Assembly (NCBI GenBank): GCA_018335925.1
Contig: JAGXRF010000031.1
Location: forward strand, 1-53,383
DNA from: Flavobacteriales bacterium
Lineage (GTDB): Bacteria; Bacteroidota; Bacteroidia; Flavobacteriales; Flavobacteriaceae
DNA: 53,383 nucleotides
Reading direction: 5' to 3'
Shown one piece after another: positions 51,031 through 53,383 of this stretch. Under the pieces are notes generated by a model that was not told where the DNA came from, did not search any database, and was given only the letters and a program-made list of their open reading frames with translations. The position numbers and the translations under genes were made by a program. Numbering within the stretch: position 1 is the first letter of the stretch; each line of letters begins with the position of its first letter.

Positions 51031-51760
51031 ATTTGATTTGGTACACCAATTTCATCGTAATATTAGCCTCCTTTTTCTTAGAACTCGTGTTAAACGAACC
51101 ACCCCACGAAAAATCTTCGGAGGAGTTTTGTGCTATTATTTGAAAAACTCCCATGTCCGATTTTTTCAACTTACCTAATTTAGCTCCAGCATTTTCGGCA
51201 ATTTTTTCAGCCCTTGCTTTGGCATCTTTGGTGGCCTCTGCAATCATTTCCAACTTTAATTCGGCCATTTTGGTATAGTAATATTCCGGAGCATAAGAAT
51301 TTAATTCCACCCCTAAATTAATTAATTCGGTTACTTCTCTCGAAATTCCTTCAACTAACGCTACATTTTTACTTTCAATTTGTACATTTTGTAACAAGTT
51401 ATATCCTGTAAAAACTTGACTTCTTTGGTTGCCATACTGGTCGTAACTCGAGTCGTACTCTTTGTTAATAGAAACCGCAGAAAAGATAATTTCATTAGAT
51501 GCAATTCCTTTAGAAGTTAGATACTCTTTAATAATTTTCCGATCGTTGTCTAATGCCGCATAAGCTTCTTTAAGCTGCATACTTTTTCGGTTAAATGAGC
51601 TGTTCCAAACAATCAGGTCTGAATCAAAAGCTTTTTTTCCAAGTCCGGTAACACTAATGGTTTCAGAACTTTGGTTCCGATTGATAAATGCATTAGAGGC
51701 TATCCAAACAGAAAGCAACAAGGTTAATGCGAAAGCTAAAATAGCATGGGAAGTTTTCAT
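51029..51760 (-). CDS. SIMPL-domain (DUF541) exported protein
   Basis: A 243-residue protein with an N-terminal signal/anchor (about 7-26). 'SETISVTGLGKKAFDSDLIVWNSSF' and 'VALVEGISREVTELINLGVELNSYAPEYYYTKMAELKLEMIAEATKDAKARAEKIAENAGAKLGKLKK' are the typical SIMPL pattern, ending with 'ANITMKLVYQI'. Family members sit in the periplasm; their role is poorly defined. A monocistronic gene divergent from kynU. Confidence 0.88.
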   Translation of the reverse strand: MKTSHAILAFALTLLLSVWIASNAFINRNQSSETISVTGLGKKAFDSDLIVWNSSFNRKSMQLKEAYAALDNDRKIIKEYLTSKGIASNEIIFSAVSINKEYDSSYDQYGNQRSQVFTGYNLLQNVQIESKNVALVEGISREVTELINLGVELNSYAPEYYYTKMAELKLEMIAEATKDAKARAEKIAENAGAKLGKLKKSDMGVFQIIAQNSSEDFSWGGSFNTSSKKKEANITMKLVYQIK

Positions 51761-51846
51761 TTGTAATTGGTTTTAGGTTTTACAATACATACTTATCAAA
51801 TTAGATGCCTCTTTTTTGCTAAATTTACAAACAAAATTTTATTCCC

Positions 51847-53136
51847 GTGATATTTGAAAATAATTTGGCTTTTGCACAAAGCTTAGACTTAAAAGATCCT
51901 ATAAATCATTTCAGAGAAAAATTTGTTTTTCCAAAACATAACGGAAAACCGGTAATCTACTTTACAGGGAATTCATTGGGTTTACAACCAAAGTCTGCCC
52001 AACATTTTGTAAAAGATGTGATGAACGATTGGGGGCAATTGGCTGTGGAAGGACATTTTTATGCCGAAAAACCTTGGTGGGATTACCACGAACGTTTGGC
52101 AGCACCATTGAGTAAAGTGGTTGGAGCTTTTCCATCAGAAGTTACGGTAATGAACACCCTTACCGTAAACTTACATTTGTTGATGGTTTCTTTTTACCAA
52201 CCCACCAAAACCAGATTCAAAATCATTTGCGAAGAAAAAGCGTTTCCTTCAGATCAGTACATGTTTCAATCGCAGGTCGATTTTCATGCTCGTCATTTAG
52301 GATTTGACCCATCAGAAGCCATAGTAGAAGTAAAAAAACGTCCAGGGAATCATCATATTTTGTTAGAAGATATCATGAAAACCATCGAAGAAACCGGAAA
52401 TCAAACCGCTTTGGTTTTGTTTGGAGGGGTCAATTACTACACCGGACAAGTGTTTGACATGCAGGCCATCACCAAAAAAGGACATGATGTAGGAGCCATG
52501 GTTGGCTGGGATTTGGCCCATGCTGCCGGAAATGTGGAATTACAATTACACGATTGGGAAGTTGATTTTGCGGCTTGGTGCAGTTATAAATACATGAATT
52601 CGGGTCCGGGAAATGCTTCCGGATGTTTTATCCATCAAAAGCACCACAAGAATAAAAAGTTACCTCGTTTTGCAGGTTGGTGGGGACACAACAAAGAACG
52701 AAGGTTTTTAATGGAGCCACAATTTGATCCGGTAGAAGGAGCCAATGGCTGGCAAGTTAGTAATTTGCCAATTTTATCGCTTGCTCCCTATTTGGCATCT
52801 TTGGAGATTTTTGAAGAAGTTGGCATGAAAGCTTTGATTAAAAAAAGAGACTTACTTACGGCATATTTAGAGTTTGTTTTAAAAGATATTGACGAACAAT
52901 TACCCGATACAACTTTTGAAATTATAACTCCTAAGGAAAGAGCGTGCCAACTTTCGGTATTTTTACACGGACAAGGCAGAAAATTATTTGATTACTTAAT
53001 GTCACATGGAGTGGTTACCGATTGGAGAGAACCCAATGTAATTCGATTGGCACCAGCACCTTTGTATTGCACTTTTGAAGATATGTACCAATTTGGACAA
53101 ATTTTAAAAAGAGGCATTGAGAAATTAGCCGATTAG
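51847..53136 (+). CDS. kynU: Kynureninase
   Basis: A 429-residue PLP enzyme that cleaves kynurenine to anthranilate and alanine (or 3-hydroxykynurenine to 3-hydroxyanthranilate). 'FTGNSLGLQPKSA', 'TLTVNLHLLMVSFY', 'WDLAHAAGNVELQLHDWEVDFAAWCSYKYMNSGPG' with PLP Lys248 and Asp222, 'FAGWWGH' and 'LAPAPLYCTFEDMYQF' are all diagnostic. GTG start at 51847; no better ATG. In Flavobacteriaceae it is part of Trp degradation or NAD synthesis; the other kynurenine-pathway genes are not in this window. An insertion sequence lies right after it. Confidence 0.95.
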   Translation: MIFENNLAFAQSLDLKDPINHFREKFVFPKHNGKPVIYFTGNSLGLQPKSAQHFVKDVMNDWGQLAVEGHFYAEKPWWDYHERLAAPLSKVVGAFPSEVTVMNTLTVNLHLLMVSFYQPTKTRFKIICEEKAFPSDQYMFQSQVDFHARHLGFDPSEAIVEVKKRPGNHHILLEDIMKTIEETGNQTALVLFGGVNYYTGQVFDMQAITKKGHDVGAMVGWDLAHAAGNVELQLHDWEVDFAAWCSYKYMNSGPGNASGCFIHQKHHKNKKLPRFAGWWGHNKERRFLMEPQFDPVEGANGWQVSNLPILSLAPYLASLEIFEEVGMKALIKKRDLLTAYLEFVLKDIDEQLPDTTFEIITPKERACQLSVFLHGQGRKLFDYLMSHGVVTDWREPNVIRLAPAPLYCTFEDMYQFGQILKRGIEKLAD

Positions 53137-53145
53137 TTAATTTGA

Positions 53146-53383
53146 ACCCGTTGTGCATTTACACCAAATTTACTTTTAATTGATTAATTGGTCGATTAAA
53201 TACGAATTTATTTAGATGTTGAATCAAGGTTATTGCTGTAATTTTAGATAGGATTCTAGTGCTAAATCCTATGAATGTTTTGGCGTAATTGTTTCTAATT
53301 CGGAATTGGTCACACATTTGAGAGAACAGTGTTTCAATTCTTTTTCTTCCTCTTTTGAATATAAAGGGCTGCTCCACATAATT
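53146..53383 (-). mobile_element. IS982-family insertion sequence, one end (runs off window)
   Basis: The transposase reading frame on the - strand and the flanking sequence ACCCGTTGTGCATTTACACC (53146-53165), a plausible terminal inverted repeat, mark the end of an insertion sequence located 10 bp past the kynU stop. The other end lies beyond the window. Confidence 0.7.
53159..53383 (-). CDS. IS982-family transposase, C-terminal part (partial)
   Basis: 75 residues of the C-terminus read from the right edge: '...RGRKRIETLFSQMCDQFRIRNNYAKTFIGFSTRILSKITAITLIQHLN'. 'RKRIET.FSQ..D.F.IR..YAK...GF..RI..KITA' is the conserved end of IS982-type DDE transposases, holding the last catalytic Glu (in RIET). 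The Met codon at 53377 is not the start; the gene continues past the window. Intact as far as visible. Confidence 0.85.
   Translation of the reverse strand, partial: NYVEQPFIFKRGRKRIETLFSQMCDQFRIRNNYAKTFIGFSTRILSKITAITLIQHLNKFVFNRPINQLKVNLV

Overview
The window is an AT-rich chromosomal segment of a member of the Bacteroidota, almost certainly a Flavobacterium-like member of the Flavobacteriaceae. Four things point there. Many genes are preceded by the flavobacterial promoter pattern TTG-N(15-21)-TAnnTTTG, with little or no Shine-Dalgarno sequence. There is a GldA-type gliding-associated ABC ATPase. Two large exported proteins carry C-terminal type IX secretion (T9SS) sorting domains. The small exported 'YFKDI...F.GTYRY.NGN' proteins and the trp gene order E-G-D-C-F-B-A also fit. 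I see no tRNA, rRNA or CRISPR array.

Layout. 1-3437: a recently expanded cluster of small exported proteins (three complete paralogues, the tail of a fourth, two relatives and an orphan ORF without a start region). 3638-7084 (-): clpX, clpP and trigger factor; clpP and tig have their own good promoters. 7326-15334 (+): secreted M14 metallopeptidase, SppA, a VUT/YhhQ transporter and an AsmA-like protein, with two repeat elements in the 350-bp gap at 11619-11988. 15449-17427: a type II restriction-modification pair, convergent and overlapping; the methyltransferase has an N-terminal MerR-like helix-turn-helix and a palindrome upstream. 17574-20371 (-): two lipoproteins and an ammonium transporter. 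20549-24031 (+): late mevalonate pathway and a UbiA-family prenyltransferase, interrupted by a ParE-type toxin-antitoxin pair and followed by a MazF-type pair. 24809-30251: unknown protein, thioredoxin reductase, peptidyl-tRNA hydrolase, lipid A deacylase-like protein, an adhesin-like lipoprotein and gldA.

30359-38317 is a complete tryptophan operon (trpL-E-G-D-C-F-B-A) ending in a fused DAHP synthase/chorismate mutase. Its leader holds the clearest regulatory system in the window: a promoter almost on top of a 22-codon leader peptide with three consecutive Trp codons, followed by three mutually exclusive hairpins (1:2, 2:3 and 3:4 terminator). This is classical ribosome-mediated attenuation. 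38375-41848 holds a secreted protein of unknown function, rsgA, dtd and a MazG-like pyrophosphohydrolase. 41988-48388 holds a 1658-residue PKD-type protein and an RCC1-repeat protein, both T9SS cargo, flanked by identical 19-bp direct repeats. 48503-53136 holds aroA, queA, a SIMPL-domain protein and kynureninase. An IS982-family transposase gene runs off the right edge.

A recurring theme is that short intergenic repeats have entered coding sequence in frame: trpD carries a palindromic repeat near its start, and aroA carries two low-complexity repeats, one of which has a relative in the queA leader. Identifications come from reading motifs and family resemblance only; no database search was possible.
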